Of a stretch of 64,000 nucleotides of DNA, positions 9,501 to 18,504 are shown one piece after another; position 1 is the first letter of the stretch, and each line of letters begins with the position of its first letter. The translations under genes were made by a program, and so were the position numbers. This stretch comes from Phytopseudomonas seleniipraecipitans (lineage in GTDB: Bacteria > Pseudomonadota > Gammaproteobacteria > Pseudomonadales > Pseudomonadaceae), in NCBI RefSeq assembly GCF_900102335.1, contig NZ_FNBM01000001.1:682001-746000 (forward strand). Direction: 5' to 3'. The notes beneath the pieces were generated by a model. That model searched no databases and was not told where the DNA came from. It saw nothing but the letters and a program-made list of their open reading frames with translations.

Positions 9501-9785
9501 TTCGAAATCCTTTTTTACCTGCTCGAACAGCGCCGGCGAAGTCGAGCGCAGCACGATGACCTGTTCGCCACTGTGGGTTTCATAACGAATGGTGTCGTTG
9601 GCCACTTCGTTGGCCGGGCCGATGCTCTTGTAGTCGGCAAGCGCAGGCGCCTTGGCATCTGACGCGGCGGGTTTGTAGTGCGCCGCGTTCTTGCGTGGCT
9701 TGGTTTGCGCGACGGCCAGGTTGGCGTCGAAGGTTGTTTCGGAAGACTGTGGAGGCGTTTTCGACAGACGCGGAATGCTGCTCAT
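6585..9785 (-). CDS. HrpK-like (type III translocator/effector-related) protein with N-terminal repeats
   Basis: A 1066-residue acidic protein without a Sec signal peptide. After a Ser/Thr/Pro-rich leader (about 1-45), residues 45-385 hold five degenerate repeats of roughly 70 residues, each with a core like VIRYRNSDGDGVVLAKADN followed by PELFxxLK. The middle is helical. The C-terminal third has GTPVLADSNAFSRGAGAF, a Gly/Ala-rich hydrophobic stretch and a membrane-like segment FWISAALTIATLPFTIIED, then a very acidic tail. This C-terminal architecture resembles HrpK/HrpF-type type III translocon-associated proteins. I chose the ATG at 9785 because GGAG lies 6 bases upstream. No type III secretion genes are in the window, so secretion route and function are open. 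Confidence 0.6.
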   Translation of the reverse strand: MSSIPRLSKTPPQSSETTFDANLAVAQTKPRKNAAHYKPAASDAKAPALADYKSIGPANEVANDTIRYETHSGEQVIVLRSTSPALFEQVKKDFETLKTLNQATDDGDRRAGKDDTAPDSLRDYQAIESLSPEVIRYRNSDGDGVVLAKADNPELFAKLEGFKESLDGIKASEEDGYRRATDNEQWPPYSGLGVGKVDEMGPGVIRYHNGDEKVVLHKDDNPGLFDYLSKMETLISNPDSRGAMDRAQADGHSLLGRDGDAPDYAEYKAIRWEGNVGDNGLITYETWDGDKVAVAEAVSPELFAQLKKNAEIMLKANEQEKEGYAMLHPDDYLTSEEISGATIGVEGEVGDGFVRAEIFDGDNSRKVIVSRELSPQMYERLVAEDQGRRNNLEMVDDARGDSKLPETGELDIGNMETSEKDPKDSKRTLTVSELTWQKVIDGWKKGIEDGSIKDDDDRAKMFRALRAQGALDGGLDMVTLDIGKGQSTSGTKGDDFETIIDGRKVDEQLTTLFSSEAVQKDFLEAQKSALDTLPNKDEVIKKLEDMAFSEGYVKHIRDLQENNKDDLAAADIRETYSQLAIANPEKAAEFAQKLQLDATIVDLDKLMANPELVNDDNLALATQDVVKTVLTALKKAGVDLPRRTAESLDKFINEFLGDKQTAKDFGKALQELGDRFIKNGEVTQGDIDDLMKKDVYKALNEKTGGGMLSAISVLNSNGTLGSAGGLISLASGIYQMAGGKLGGTPEERLAIAKEMVAFFGASQHFVNLGTNILDTVNGSHVNAMLGLDKSLPEIFGKDLPDTRPFTSEIGARFQTNLDELLASAPLADDAKMADKLDLSQSDYKEVIKGMKEGFSGTPVLADSNAFSRGAGAFLRVLDAGANTFVGVADTVLGGLMIKKGADSGDKAMIAQGAITVAAGAFGVGGGAASAGALAKISFARAAVGPLFWISAALTIATLPFTIIEDIKYNKKLDDYRDSLKDLFTDLEGDDLLTDDGLRRFEFLDEYMHGYGQRDTPDDQSIFEYRSDEYDYFVDRGHTYWDGQHDDYKGDGDNLETRMDRGSTVGS

Positions 9786-10104
9786 GGTGGGCTCCATTCG
9801 ACCAGAGTTTGCGAGATGCCTGACAGCATCGACTCCCATCACAGAGCCGAGACAAGCACGAGAACCACGGGCGCGCCGCGGCAACCGGGACTGTGCGAGG
9901 GGCGGATGACAGAATGATTGCAGCGCCGACCGGAGAGAATACGGCCCGCGTGACGGTAAAGCAGCGATAGCCAGTGCAGCCGCGGCGATGGGCTGAATCT
10001 GCGGCTGGGGGAGGTTCGTCCTGTTTAACAGTTTTTCACAGCGAGTGGGCTCGGCAGGGCGCTAGGGTTGCCTACATAGCCAGGCGTGAGCGAGGGAGCC
10101 AGCC
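9786..10104. other. Divergent intergenic region between the hrpK-like and 299-residue genes
   Basis: This 319-bp stretch must hold both promoters. I looked for an HrpL-type hrp box (GGAACC, 15-16 bases, CCACnnA) on both strands and saw no convincing match. GAGGGAG just before 10105 is a good ribosome-binding site for the rightward gene. No other structure was seen. Confidence 0.5.
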
Positions 10105-11004
10105 ATGACGGTCGAGAATGTAGGGCAGCTGAACACGGTGCCGGGGCAGGGCGATGCTGGCCCGGCATTCGACGCTGCACTAAACGGCGCCTGGCAAGGC
10201 GAATGGGCGCGGCGTGAAGAGGCTCGCGACCAGGCGAAAGCAGCGGGTGACGAGGGCTTGGCCCAGCATTACCAGAACGAGCTGGATGTGCTGCGCTTGA
10301 TGATGCCTGGAGCCGTGCCAGCGCCCGGCGAGGCGCCGCTGCCGTCGGTGCCTGGCAACCTGGCAGAGTTGCCGACTCAACAGCAGGCCCTGGTCGTGGA
10401 CGAGCCGGTAACGAAAAGCGCGCCGCCTGCCACACCCATCGGCAGCCTGGAGCGCAACGCTGCGCTTGCCGAGGGCAACAGCCTGACCTTCGTCAACGAA
10501 GGCGATACGCCAATGACCATCGAATTCACCGCAAATGCCGGTCAGGCTGGCATCGCGTCCATCACCCTGCAGCCCGGCGAAACCATGGCGCAGAGCTTTC
10601 CCGAGGGCTGGTCCGGCAACTTCCGCAGCTCGGCCGGTGATGGTGCTCACGTGACTTTGGGCGAGGTGGCGTTCAATGGCGGTGTGGACGGTAATCAGAC
10701 CTTCTATGACGTCAGCTACATCGAAGGCAACAATGCGCGCATGACCATCGAGCCGAGCGAAGGCGGGGCGGTGTCTGGCACGCTGGAGGATATCGTCAGT
10801 GACGCGCCGGAGGCGCTCAAGGCGCGAGATGAGCAAGGCAATGTCTACGGCCTGAAGAAGACCACCACCGCGGAGGTCTTCGATGATCCGGTAATCGACT
10901 ATTACCGCCGCGCCGTGGGCGAGGGTGAAGGGTATGTCGTGCCCAAGGACGACATCAGCACCCTGGGTACGGGCTCCAACAGCCTGACCATACGCGTCGC
11001 CTGA
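10105..11004 (+). CDS. Protein of unknown function, possible thaumatin-like beta domain
   Basis: A 299-residue protein I cannot assign. There is no signal peptide. Residues 1-70 are charged and helical (GAWQGEWARREEARDQAKAA), 70-125 are Pro/Ala-rich, and the rest is predicted beta-rich: NSLTFVNEGDTPMTIEF, TLQPGETMAQSFPEGWSGNF, and FYDVSYIEGNNARMTIEP. The pattern of a Trp-Gly segment followed by FYDVSxIEG recalls thaumatin-like and BYS1-type folds; this is a weak resemblance by eye. Strong GAGGGAG ribosome-binding site. It is divergent from the hrpK-like gene, which suggests a linked role as a secreted partner or chaperone, but nothing in the sequence proves it. Confidence 0.7.
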   Translation: MTVENVGQLNTVPGQGDAGPAFDAALNGAWQGEWARREEARDQAKAAGDEGLAQHYQNELDVLRLMMPGAVPAPGEAPLPSVPGNLAELPTQQQALVVDEPVTKSAPPATPIGSLERNAALAEGNSLTFVNEGDTPMTIEFTANAGQAGIASITLQPGETMAQSFPEGWSGNFRSSAGDGAHVTLGEVAFNGGVDGNQTFYDVSYIEGNNARMTIEPSEGGAVSGTLEDIVSDAPEALKARDEQGNVYGLKKTTTAEVFDDPVIDYYRRAVGEGEGYVVPKDDISTLGTGSNSLTIRVA

Positions 11005-11118
11005 TGCGGGCTGACAGGCCAGGTTAATTCAGTCGTCTGGCACTCATTGTCGGCTTCCACGTTCCAGGGTGGGAGCCGAGGGTGCGCTCCATTCAGGATT
11101 CGCTGAATTGCTGGTGAA

Positions 11119-11457
11119 TCACGGCGCTGTCTTGGCCTTTACGGACTGCGGCTTGGCCATGCCTTGCGGCCAATAAACAATGCAGCCAGCGGGGGCGTTG
11201 CCATAGCAGTTGTATGAGTTGTAGCTGGAAAGGTTGGGTTCGAAACCCATGTCACGCATGCACTGCGCCTGCTCATGGATCTTTTGCACGCCAGCACTCA
11301 TGTAATCAATGAAATCGCATTGCTTCAACGCTGTTCTGACGTCGGTTTTAGCCTGTTTGGTGGGTTCCCACATGACCTGTGCAGGTTGTGCGGGTTGGTA
11401 GGACGAGACACAGCCTGTGAGGCTGGCAACGATTATCCCTGCGACCAATTTTTTCAT
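11119..11457 (-). CDS. Small lipoprotein of unknown function
   Basis: 112 residues with a lipoprotein signal: MKKLVAGIIVASLTGC, lipobox LTGC with Cys16 as the predicted acylated residue. Ser17 rather than Asp follows the neighbouring Val-Ser, so outer membrane sorting is expected. The mature part contains several Cys (QCDFIDYMSAG, AQCMRDMGF, YNCYGNAPAGC) that could form disulfides in the periplasm. GGAAGAGAG precedes the ATG. No family recognised. Confidence 0.8.
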   Translation of the reverse strand: MKKLVAGIIVASLTGCVSSYQPAQPAQVMWEPTKQAKTDVRTALKQCDFIDYMSAGVQKIHEQAQCMRDMGFEPNLSSYNSYNCYGNAPAGCIVYWPQGMAKPQSVKAKTAP

Positions 11458-11515
11458 ACGTCTCTCTTCCGTGTAGTGACTTTAAAAGGGGGATTCCTGA
11501 TACCGCCCGCGTGAA

Positions 11516-12961
11516 TCAGGCCGGGTGCATGCCAGAGCGCTTGAGCAGTTGCTTGCAGCGCTCGGACAGGTGAATCACCCGCAGGTGCTTGCCGGCTTTG
11601 CTGTAGCGCTCGCGCAGGGTCATCAGCGCGGCGATGGCCGAGTAATCAACGAAGCTCAGGTGACGACAGTCGAGGGTGACCTCGGCCGGGTCATTGGCGG
11701 CGTCGAAGAGGTTGAGAAACGGCGCGGTAGAGGCGAAGAACAGCGTGCCGTGGGGCAGGTAGAGTTTGCTGCCGTCGGCTTCGACATGGCTATCGGCATA
11801 CAGCTCGCGGGCGTGGTGCCAGGCGAAGTTCAGCGCGGCAATGATGATGCCGCACAGCACCGCGGTAGCCAGGTCGGTGAGCACGGTGATGACAGTGACC
11901 GCAATGATCACCAGCACATCGTTCATCGGCACCTTGCCGAGCACGCGCAGCGAGGCCCAGGCAAAGGTCTGCTGGGCGACCACGAACATCACACCGACCA
12001 ATGCCGCCAGCGGAATCAGCTCGATCAACGGCGACAGGAACAGCACATAGAGCAGGATCATCACCCCGGCGACGATGCCGGACAGGCGACCACGGCCGCC
12101 GGAGCTGAGGTTGATCATGGTCTGGCCGATCATCGCGCAGCCGCCCATGCCGCCACACAGGCCCGAAGCAATATTGGCGGCGCCCAGGGCCACGCACTCG
12201 CGGTCCGGGTGGCCGCGGCTTTCAGTGATTTCATCGGTGAGGTTGAGGGTCAGCAGGGTTTCCAGCAGACCCACCATGGCCATCAGTACCGCGTAGGGCA
12301 GGATGATCCACAGGGTCTCCAGGCTCCACGGAATCTGCGGCAGTGCCAACTCTGGCAAGCCGCCAGCGATCTTCGCCATGTCGCCCAGGGTATGCGTGGG
12401 CAGCTGCAGAAAATAGGTCAGCAGACCCACACCGAGAATCGCCGCCAGGGCTGGCGGGATGGCGCGAGTCAGGCGCGGCAGAATGTAGACGATGGCCATG
12501 GTCAGCGCTACCAGGCCGAGCATCAGGTACAGCTCGTTGCCTTCGATCCAGTGCCCATCGTGCTGGAAGTGCTCCAGCTGGGCGGCGGCGATAACGATGG
12601 CCAGGCCGTTGACGAAGCCGAGCATCACCGGGTGCGGCACCATGCGCACCAGCTTGCCGAGGCGCAGCAGCCCGAAAGCCAGCATGATCAAGCCGCCGAG
12701 CAACACGGTGGCTAGCAGGTATTCAACCCCGTGCTGCACCACCAGCGCGACGATGACCACCGCCATGGAACCGGCGGCACCGGAGATCATCCCCGGTCGG
12801 CCGCCGAACAGCGCGGTGATCAGGCAGATGAAGAAGGCGCCATACAGCCCCATCAGCGGGTTGACCTGAGCGACCAGCGCGAAGGCGATGCACTCCGGAA
12901 CCAGGGCGAAGGAGGACGTGAGACCGGCCAGGACATCGGCACGCAGACGGGCGATTTTCAT
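11516..12961 (-). CDS. SulP family inorganic anion transporter with STAS domain
   Basis: A 481-residue SulP/SLC26 protein. The N-terminus (ADVLAGLTSSFALVPECIAFALVAQVNP) is the conserved first membrane helix pair; GLCGGMGGCAMIGQTMINL and SGGRGRLSG are characteristic of the family. About ten to twelve membrane segments are followed by a C-terminal STAS domain (TLDCRHLSFVDYSAIAAL). Substrate could be sulfate, bicarbonate or another anion and cannot be read from sequence. AGGTAA lies 5 bases before the ATG. It is divergent from fabV across a 398-bp gap. Confidence 0.92.
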   Translation of the reverse strand: MKIARLRADVLAGLTSSFALVPECIAFALVAQVNPLMGLYGAFFICLITALFGGRPGMISGAAGSMAVVIVALVVQHGVEYLLATVLLGGLIMLAFGLLRLGKLVRMVPHPVMLGFVNGLAIVIAAAQLEHFQHDGHWIEGNELYLMLGLVALTMAIVYILPRLTRAIPPALAAILGVGLLTYFLQLPTHTLGDMAKIAGGLPELALPQIPWSLETLWIILPYAVLMAMVGLLETLLTLNLTDEITESRGHPDRECVALGAANIASGLCGGMGGCAMIGQTMINLSSGGRGRLSGIVAGVMILLYVLFLSPLIELIPLAALVGVMFVVAQQTFAWASLRVLGKVPMNDVLVIIAVTVITVLTDLATAVLCGIIIAALNFAWHHARELYADSHVEADGSKLYLPHGTLFFASTAPFLNLFDAANDPAEVTLDCRHLSFVDYSAIAALMTLRERYSKAGKHLRVIHLSERCKQLLKRSGMHPA

Positions 12962-13359
12962 GGATTACCTGAATCAAGCAAGACGGACGCGCCTGCGGCT
13001 GCAGGGCGTGGCTCGGCCTGTGCGGCCTTGGAATTGGAAGGTTGCCGATGGTAAGGAATCGCGTGGGCGAAGGCCAGTGCGGGGGATGGCTGGGGAAAAG
13101 ATTCCCGGGTTTCGCTGCGCTCTACGCCGGGCTACGGACCACCGCCATGCGCCCGTAGCCTGGGTTGAGCACCGCGATACCGGGGGATCTGGATGGCGCC
13201 ACTCACAACGTCGTCGAGACCCTGCGACTAAACAACCAGGCAACGAAATGTGGCCTGGCTGGCATTTGGAGCGACCAATAGGTCTAATCTCCTTTTTCTC
13301 CGGCGACCAATCGACATTACACTGTCGCCTGCCCAAAAAACGATGACGAGGTAAGCACG
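12962..13359. repeat. SulP-fabV intergenic region with a dispersed repeat
   Basis: This 398-bp gap contains at about 13085-13195 a sequence of the type CCCGGGTTTCGCTGCGC ... CGTAGCCTGGGTTGAGC ... GCGATACCGGGGG, an imperfect inverted repeat. A related copy lies at about 25776-25890. Such elements are common filler in pseudomonad intergenic regions. The promoters for both flanking genes should also lie here. No coding sequence was supported. Confidence 0.5.
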
Positions 13360-14565
13360 TTGATTATTCACCCTAAAGTTCGTGGCTTCATCTGTACCAC
13401 CACCCACCCGCTGGGTTGCGAGCGCAACGTGGCCGAGCAGATCGAGGCGACGCGCAAACTGGGCGTGCGTAATGATGGTCCGAAGAAAGTGCTGGTGATC
13501 GGCGCTTCCAGTGGTTACGGCCTGGCTGCGCGCATCACCGCCGCGTTCGGCTTTGGCGCCGACACCCTGGGCGTGTTCTTCGAGAAGCCGGGTACTGAAA
13601 CCAAGGCCGGAACCGCTGGCTGGTACAACTCGGCGGCGTTCGACAAGTTCGCCAAGGCCGATGGCCTGTACAGCAAGTCGATCAATGGCGATGCGTTCTC
13701 CGATGAGGCGCGGGCCAAGGTCATCGAGCTGATCAAGAACGAAATGGGCGGCAAGATCGACCTGGTGATCTACTCTTTGGCGTCGCCGGTGCGCAAGCTG
13801 CCGCAGACCGGCGAAGTGATCCGCTCGGCCCTCAAGCCGATTGGCCAGCCGTACAAGTCGACCGCCATCGACACCAACAAGGACGTGATCATCGAGGCCG
13901 CCATCGAGCCGGCCAACGAGCAGGAAATCGCCGACACCATCACCGTGATGGGCGGCCAGGACTGGGAGCTGTGGATCAACGCCCTCGAGCAGGCTGACGT
14001 GCTGGCGCCACAAGCGCGTACTGCCGCGTTCAGCTACATCGGTACTGAAATCACCTGGCCGATCTACTGGCACGGCGCCCTGGGCAAGGCCAAGCAGGAC
14101 CTGGACGACACCGCCATTCGCCTCGACAAGCGTCTGCAGGCCAACGGTGGCGGCGCCAACGTGGCGGTGCTGAAGTCGGTCGTCACCCAGGCCAGCGCGG
14201 CCATTCCGGTGATGCCGCTGTACCTGTCGATGGTCTTCAAGATCATGAAGGAAAAGGGCCTGCACGAAGGCACCATCGAGCAACTGAACCGTACCTTCCG
14301 TGATCGCCTGTACCGCGCCGATGGCCAGCCGGGCGACGTCGACAGCCAAGGCCGTCTGCGTCTCGACGACTGGGAATTGCGCGACGACGTGCAGGACGCC
14401 TGCAAGGCCCTGTGGCCGCAAGTGACCACCGAGAATCTGTTCGAGATGACCGACTACGCCGGTTACAAGCACGAGTTCCTCAAGCTGTTCGGCTTCGAGC
14501 GCAGCGACGTGGACTACGACGCTGACGTGGCCACTGATGTTCAGTTCGACGTGGTGCAGCTGTAA
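13360..14565 (+). CDS. fabV: Enoyl-[acyl-carrier-protein] reductase FabV (NADH)
   Basis: 401 residues, the normal FabV length. It catalyses the last reduction of fatty acid elongation in the cytoplasm and confers triclosan tolerance on Pseudomonas where present. Visible features: N-terminal [17 protein letters not shown], cofactor-binding [18 protein letters not shown], and the FabV Y-x8-K active site in [10 protein letters not shown]. The start codon is TTG at 13360, supported by GACGAGG 8 bases upstream and by the family N-terminus [10 protein letters not shown]; no ATG fits. It is followed by a strong terminator and appears monocistronic. Confidence 0.97.
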   Translation: MIIHPKVRGFICTTTHPLGCERNVAEQIEATRKLGVRNDGPKKVLVIGASSGYGLAARITAAFGFGADTLGVFFEKPGTETKAGTAGWYNSAAFDKFAKADGLYSKSINGDAFSDEARAKVIELIKNEMGGKIDLVIYSLASPVRKLPQTGEVIRSALKPIGQPYKSTAIDTNKDVIIEAAIEPANEQEIADTITVMGGQDWELWINALEQADVLAPQARTAAFSYIGTEITWPIYWHGALGKAKQDLDDTAIRLDKRLQANGGGANVAVLKSVVTQASAAIPVMPLYLSMVFKIMKEKGLHEGTIEQLNRTFRDRLYRADGQPGDVDSQGRLRLDDWELRDDVQDACKALWPQVTTENLFEMTDYAGYKHEFLKLFGFERSDVDYDADVATDVQFDVVQL

Positions 14566-14589
14566 CCGACCGCCAGCGGTCATAAAGAA

Positions 14590-14612
14590 GGGACGCTGCG
14601 GCGTCCCTTTTT
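14590..14612 (+). terminator. Intrinsic terminator of fabV
   Basis: Stem GGGACGC/GCGTCCC with loop TGCG, followed by TTTTT, 25 bp after the fabV stop codon. Confidence 0.9.
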
Positions 14613-14638
14613 GCTGCCTGGCTAATGACGCGACCGCT

Positions 14639-15745
14639 TCAGGCCACTGGCTCAGTGGTGTTCACGTAGGGCGGCACCTTCGCCAAGGGCAGGCGACGTG
14701 CCTGCTCGACGCTGATGCCGGGGCGCTTGGGCAGCGGGTCGAGGCGCTGAGGTTGGCCGCTTTGCAGCGCCCGCTCGATGGCCGCGAGGATGCGCACGTC
14801 GCGCCAGCCCTCGTCGCCATCTGGTTCAGGCTCACGGTTCTGCAGGATGCAGTCGGAGAAATATTGGGTTTGGCCACCAAACTGATCGACCACTGGATGC
14901 TCGTGTTCCTTGGTTTCACCATCAATGGTCGAGCGGTAGCTGATGGCGACGCCATCCCCGAAGCCGAAACAGTGTGAGGCCTCGAATTCGCCTTTGCTGC
15001 CGATCACCTGGAAACGCTCGCTGCTCGGCAGGCTGTAGCTGACCGTGAATACCGCCATGCGCTCTTCGGCAAAGCGCAGGATGACGGTCACGGTGTCTGG
15101 CGTATTGATCTCGCAGCCTGGGGTTTGTACGGCAACGGCACGCACTTCCAGTGGCTCGTCGTCGAACAGGTTGCGCACCGCATTGATCGGGTAGGGGCCC
15201 ATGTCGGTTACCGGGCCGGCCCAATAGCCACTCTGCATGCGGTGATTGGCCGGGTCGACGGTCTGTGTAAAGGTCGCGGTGAATAGCCGTGGGTCACCAA
15301 TATCGCCAGCGCGGATGCGGTGCACCATCTCCACCGTACCGGGCTCGAAGTGCAGGCGGTAGGCGATCATCAGTTTGGCGCCGGAGCGCTGCGCCGCGGC
15401 AGTGATCGCCTGGCAATCCTCTTCGCTGGTGGCCATGGGCTTTTCCAGCAGGACGTGGATGCCGGCTTCAAGCGCCGGTTCGGCGAACTCGCGGTGGCGG
15501 AAGTTAGGCGTTGCCAGGTAGATGGCATCGATCTCGCCCGATGCGAGCAGCGTGGGAAATTCTTCGTAGCTGTAGCTCTTGATGCCATATAACGCGGCCA
15601 GTTTGTCGGCCTTGACCGGATCGCCGGTGACTAGCGCGGTGATCACCGAGTTGTCGGTCTGCCCGACACCGGGCATGAATGCGCCCTGAGAAATCCAGCC
15701 ACCGGCGACCACCGCATAACGAACCTTATCTTGAGCTTCGGGCAT
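14639..15745 (-). CDS. Gfo/Idh/MocA family oxidoreductase
   Basis: A 368-residue NAD(P)-dependent sugar-type dehydrogenase. The Rossmann segment RYAVVAGGWISQGAFMPG is at residues 8-25, DAIYLATPNFRHREFAEPALEAG follows, and the family hallmark EKP lies in HVLLEKPMATSEEDCQAI. The C-terminal domain includes the beta-sheet substrate face. AGGAGTCGATGAA precedes the ATG. The substrate (sugar, inositol or a derivative) cannot be assigned; neighbours give no pathway clue. Convergent with fabV and separated from it by the fabV terminator. Confidence 0.9.
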   Translation of the reverse strand: MPEAQDKVRYAVVAGGWISQGAFMPGVGQTDNSVITALVTGDPVKADKLAALYGIKSYSYEEFPTLLASGEIDAIYLATPNFRHREFAEPALEAGIHVLLEKPMATSEEDCQAITAAAQRSGAKLMIAYRLHFEPGTVEMVHRIRAGDIGDPRLFTATFTQTVDPANHRMQSGYWAGPVTDMGPYPINAVRNLFDDEPLEVRAVAVQTPGCEINTPDTVTVILRFAEERMAVFTVSYSLPSSERFQVIGSKGEFEASHCFGFGDGVAISYRSTIDGETKEHEHPVVDQFGGQTQYFSDCILQNREPEPDGDEGWRDVRILAAIERALQSGQPQRLDPLPKRPGISVEQARRLPLAKVPPYVNTTEPVA

Positions 15746-15947
15746 TTCATCGACTCCTGTGCAACACCGAACCGCATTGTTCGGCCTGTAGTAGTCGGCA
15801 GGTCGTGGCCGGTGAAGTTCATTAAAAGCGCTTGCCGGTTGGCTGCGGTCTGACGGTTGCGTGGCACCGGGAAATCATCTGGCTATTCTGTTGTCTGTAT
15901 CCGCGTCATACGGATCCAGCCGTTCTGCAGTTTTATGGAGTGTTGTA

Positions 15948-16346
15948 ATGAAAGCCCTGATTTCCAGCCTGTTGCTTGTCGCCGCCATACCGGTATTGGC
16001 CGATTCGGCGTCCAACCCACGTTGCGAGGCGAAGGCGGCGGACATTCAGCAACAGATCCAGGCTGCCGAGGCAGCCGGCCATGATGGCAAATTGAAAGGG
16101 CTCAATACCGCGCTGGAAAAGGTGCGCAGCAATTGCACCGACAAAGAGCTGATGCGCGAACTGGAAGGCAAGGTGAGGGCGGCGCGGGGCGAGTTGCGTG
16201 AACGCGAGGCGGACCTGCGTGAAGCCGAGCTCAGCGGTGACCCGAGCAAGATTGCCAAGCGCCAGGCCAAGCTCGAAGAAGCGCGTGCGGAGCTGCAGCA
16301 GGCCGAGACCGAGCTGACTGAAGCGCCCAGGCCGCACGCCGAATGA
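15948..16346 (+). CDS. DUF1090 family periplasmic protein (YqjC-like)
   Basis: 132 residues: signal peptide MKALISSLLLVAAIPVLADS, then a highly charged helical region (KVRAARGELREREADLREAEL) predicted to form a coiled coil, with two Cys in CEAKAADIQQQIQ and SNCTDKELM as in DUF1090 proteins. Function of the family is unknown. GGAG lies before the ATG at 15948; the frame extends upstream but without support. Faces the chemoreceptor gene across a terminator. Confidence 0.88.
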   Translation: MKALISSLLLVAAIPVLADSASNPRCEAKAADIQQQIQAAEAAGHDGKLKGLNTALEKVRSNCTDKELMRELEGKVRAARGELREREADLREAELSGDPSKIAKRQAKLEEARAELQQAETELTEAPRPHAE

Positions 16347-16378
16347 AAAAAAGGAGGGTGGCCGCCCGGCCATCCTCC
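16345..16378 (-). terminator. Intrinsic terminator of the chemoreceptor gene
   Basis: A 12-bp arm pair with one wobble (GGAGGGTGGCCG/CGGCCATCCTCC). On the - strand it is followed by seven T residues, the right geometry to end the chemoreceptor transcript; it also sits just after the DUF1090 gene. Confidence 0.85.
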
Positions 16379-16417
16379 CTGTTGCTAACGTAGCGACGGA
16401 TTGCCCGGCGCCTCACG

Positions 16418-18361
16418 TCAGGTTTTGAAACGTCCCACCAGACCGTTCAGCTCGCCAGACAGCGCCTCCAGGCGCTGCGAGTCGCTACGCGCCGAGTGCG
16501 CCAGTTCCTCTAGCAACTGCGCATCGGTGTGGATCTGCGCGATGTGCCGGTTGATGTCTTCGGCAACGTGGTGTTGCTCTTCGGCGGCCGTGGCGATCTG
16601 GCTGTTCTGATCGCGGATTTCGTCCACCGAGGTGCGGATCTGTTCGAAGCTGTCGCGGGCCTGCTGAATACGCTCGACGCTTTGTTGCGACATGCTCAGG
16701 CTGCTTTGCATCTGCTTGGTCACGTCCTGCGTGCGCTTGGCCAGGCCGCCGAGCAGGCTGTCGATCTCGCCCGTAGAGTCGGCGGTACGCTTGGCCAGCG
16801 CGCGTACTTCATCGGCGACCACGGCGAATCCGCGACCCTGCTCGCCAGCACGTGCGGCCTCGATGGCGGCGTTGAGGGCCAGCAGGTTGGTCTGTTCGGC
16901 AATCGAGCGGATGGTGTCGAGGATGGCGTTGATGTTCTTGCTGTCCTGTTCCAGCACCTGCATGGCCTGGGCCGATTTCTGCAGGTTTTCGCTGAGTTTG
17001 GTGACGCTGCCGGTGGCTTCGTCGATCTGCAGCTGACCGTCATGCACCTGGCGCTGGCCAGAGTCGGCTGACGAGGCCGCATGGCTGCAGGAACGCGCCA
17101 CTTCGTTGGCCGTGGCGACCATCTCGTTGAAGGCGGTGGATACCAGCTCCACGGCCTCGCGCTGACGGCCTGCGGCATCGTTCATGTCACGGGCCACGCG
17201 GGTGCTGGCGTCCGAGGCGTTCTGCAGGTCCGCCGAGGCGCTGCCGATGCGTTGCACCAGGGTGCGGATGGCGCCGAGAAACTGGTTGAACCAGCGGGCC
17301 AGCAGCGCGGTTTCGTCGTTGCCGCGCACGTCCAGGCTGCGGGTCAGATCGCCTTCGCCCTGAGCAATGCCTTCCAGGCCGCCCGCCACGCTACGGATCG
17401 GTTTGACGATCAGACCGGCGAAGCTGGCCCCGACGATGGCGAACAGCACGGCCAGCACGGCGGCGATGATTGCGATCTGCCAGGTCAGGCTGGTGGCTTT
17501 GGCCATCACCTCGCTGCGCTCGATCAGACCGATGAAGCGCCAGCCAAGGGTGCTCGACGACCAGACGTTGGCCATATACGGCACGCCGCCCAGCTCCACC
17601 TCTACCAAGCCACTTTGCACGCCGGCCAGCTGCGTGTAGCCATCGCCCAGCTCGCTGATCAGCTTGAAACCATGGGAGGGATCGCGAGGGTCGACCAGCA
17701 CGTTGCCGTTATTCTCCAGCAGCATCAGGTAGCCGCTCTCGCCGAGCTTGATCGCCTTGACCAGTTCGGTCAGCTGCTTGAGCGACACGTCCAGGCCGAC
17801 CACGCCGGCCGGCTGGCCCTGGGCGTTGTCGACAGTGTGCACGGTGCCCATCAGCACCACGTCATCGGGCGCCCAGTAGTACGCGGAGGTGCGCACGGTT
17901 TTGCCTGGCGTGGCCATGGCCGCCTTGTACCAGGGGCGCACACGCGGATCGTAGCCGCTCAGCTTGGCGTCGTCCGGCCAGGATGCATAACCGCCGTCGG
18001 GCTTGCCGATCGACAGGTAGGCGGTGCTCGGGTGGCTGGCCGCGAATTGGCCGAACATCTGGAGAAACTTCTGATTTTCTTCCGTCAGCGGTATCTGTGC
18101 GGCATCGGTACCCGAGTAGTTCTTCAATTCGCCCGCGTTGCGAACGTCCGGATGCTTGGCCAGGTACTCGACGTTCTGCGCGATGGCGTCGAAGAACTGG
18201 TTCATGGCGTTCTCGATCTGGCGTATCTCGCGGCTGCTGCTGTCGAGGAAGTCTTCCTGCGCCTGAGCCCGCAGGTTGACCACCACCACAACAGCGACCA
18301 GTACGACGGGCACACAGGCGATGGCCGCGAAGGCCCAGGTGAGTTTCTGTTTGATGTTCAC
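16418..18361 (-). CDS. Methyl-accepting chemotaxis protein, dCache sensor
   Basis: A 647-residue inner membrane chemoreceptor: N-terminal membrane helix (about 8-30), a large periplasmic dCache_1 domain, a second membrane helix near 290-315, a HAMP region ([20 protein letters not shown]), and a cytoplasmic signalling domain with the hairpin tip [19 protein letters not shown] and [15 protein letters not shown]. The sensor contains YDPRVRPWY, which matches the first part of the amino acid-binding motif of PctA-type dCache receptors (Y, R, W, Y), and a later GLDVSL Asp. Amino acid sensing is therefore likely but inferred. Start is GTG with AGGAA upstream. Confidence 0.93.
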   Translation of the reverse strand: MNIKQKLTWAFAAIACVPVVLVAVVVVVNLRAQAQEDFLDSSSREIRQIENAMNQFFDAIAQNVEYLAKHPDVRNAGELKNYSGTDAAQIPLTEENQKFLQMFGQFAASHPSTAYLSIGKPDGGYASWPDDAKLSGYDPRVRPWYKAAMATPGKTVRTSAYYWAPDDVVLMGTVHTVDNAQGQPAGVVGLDVSLKQLTELVKAIKLGESGYLMLLENNGNVLVDPRDPSHGFKLISELGDGYTQLAGVQSGLVEVELGGVPYMANVWSSSTLGWRFIGLIERSEVMAKATSLTWQIAIIAAVLAVLFAIVGASFAGLIVKPIRSVAGGLEGIAQGEGDLTRSLDVRGNDETALLARWFNQFLGAIRTLVQRIGSASADLQNASDASTRVARDMNDAAGRQREAVELVSTAFNEMVATANEVARSCSHAASSADSGQRQVHDGQLQIDEATGSVTKLSENLQKSAQAMQVLEQDSKNINAILDTIRSIAEQTNLLALNAAIEAARAGEQGRGFAVVADEVRALAKRTADSTGEIDSLLGGLAKRTQDVTKQMQSSLSMSQQSVERIQQARDSFEQIRTSVDEIRDQNSQIATAAEEQHHVAEDINRHIAQIHTDAQLLEELAHSARSDSQRLEALSGELNGLVGRFKT

Positions 18362-18504
18362 GGGAAGTTCCTGCTCGAGCGAGAGAAGTTGTTGTTGAAG
18401 CGAGAGGCAGTAAGAGAACGATCGTCAGGCCTTGTACCAGCCTGTGAACACTGAGTCGGCACGCCGGAGGGGAACTTGAGAGGTATTGCGCGAGCGCCGC
18501 GTGT

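Noticed and set aside
9786..10104. hrp box for HrpL control of the HrpK-like gene
   Set aside because: Neither strand shows the GGAACC and CCAC halves at the required spacing.
13228..14583. 451-codon open frame opposite fabV
   Set aside because: Fully overlaps fabV on the other strand and has no domain signature.
17081..18454. 457-codon open frame opposite the chemoreceptor gene
   Set aside because: Antisense shadow; His/Ala/Gln-rich without domains.
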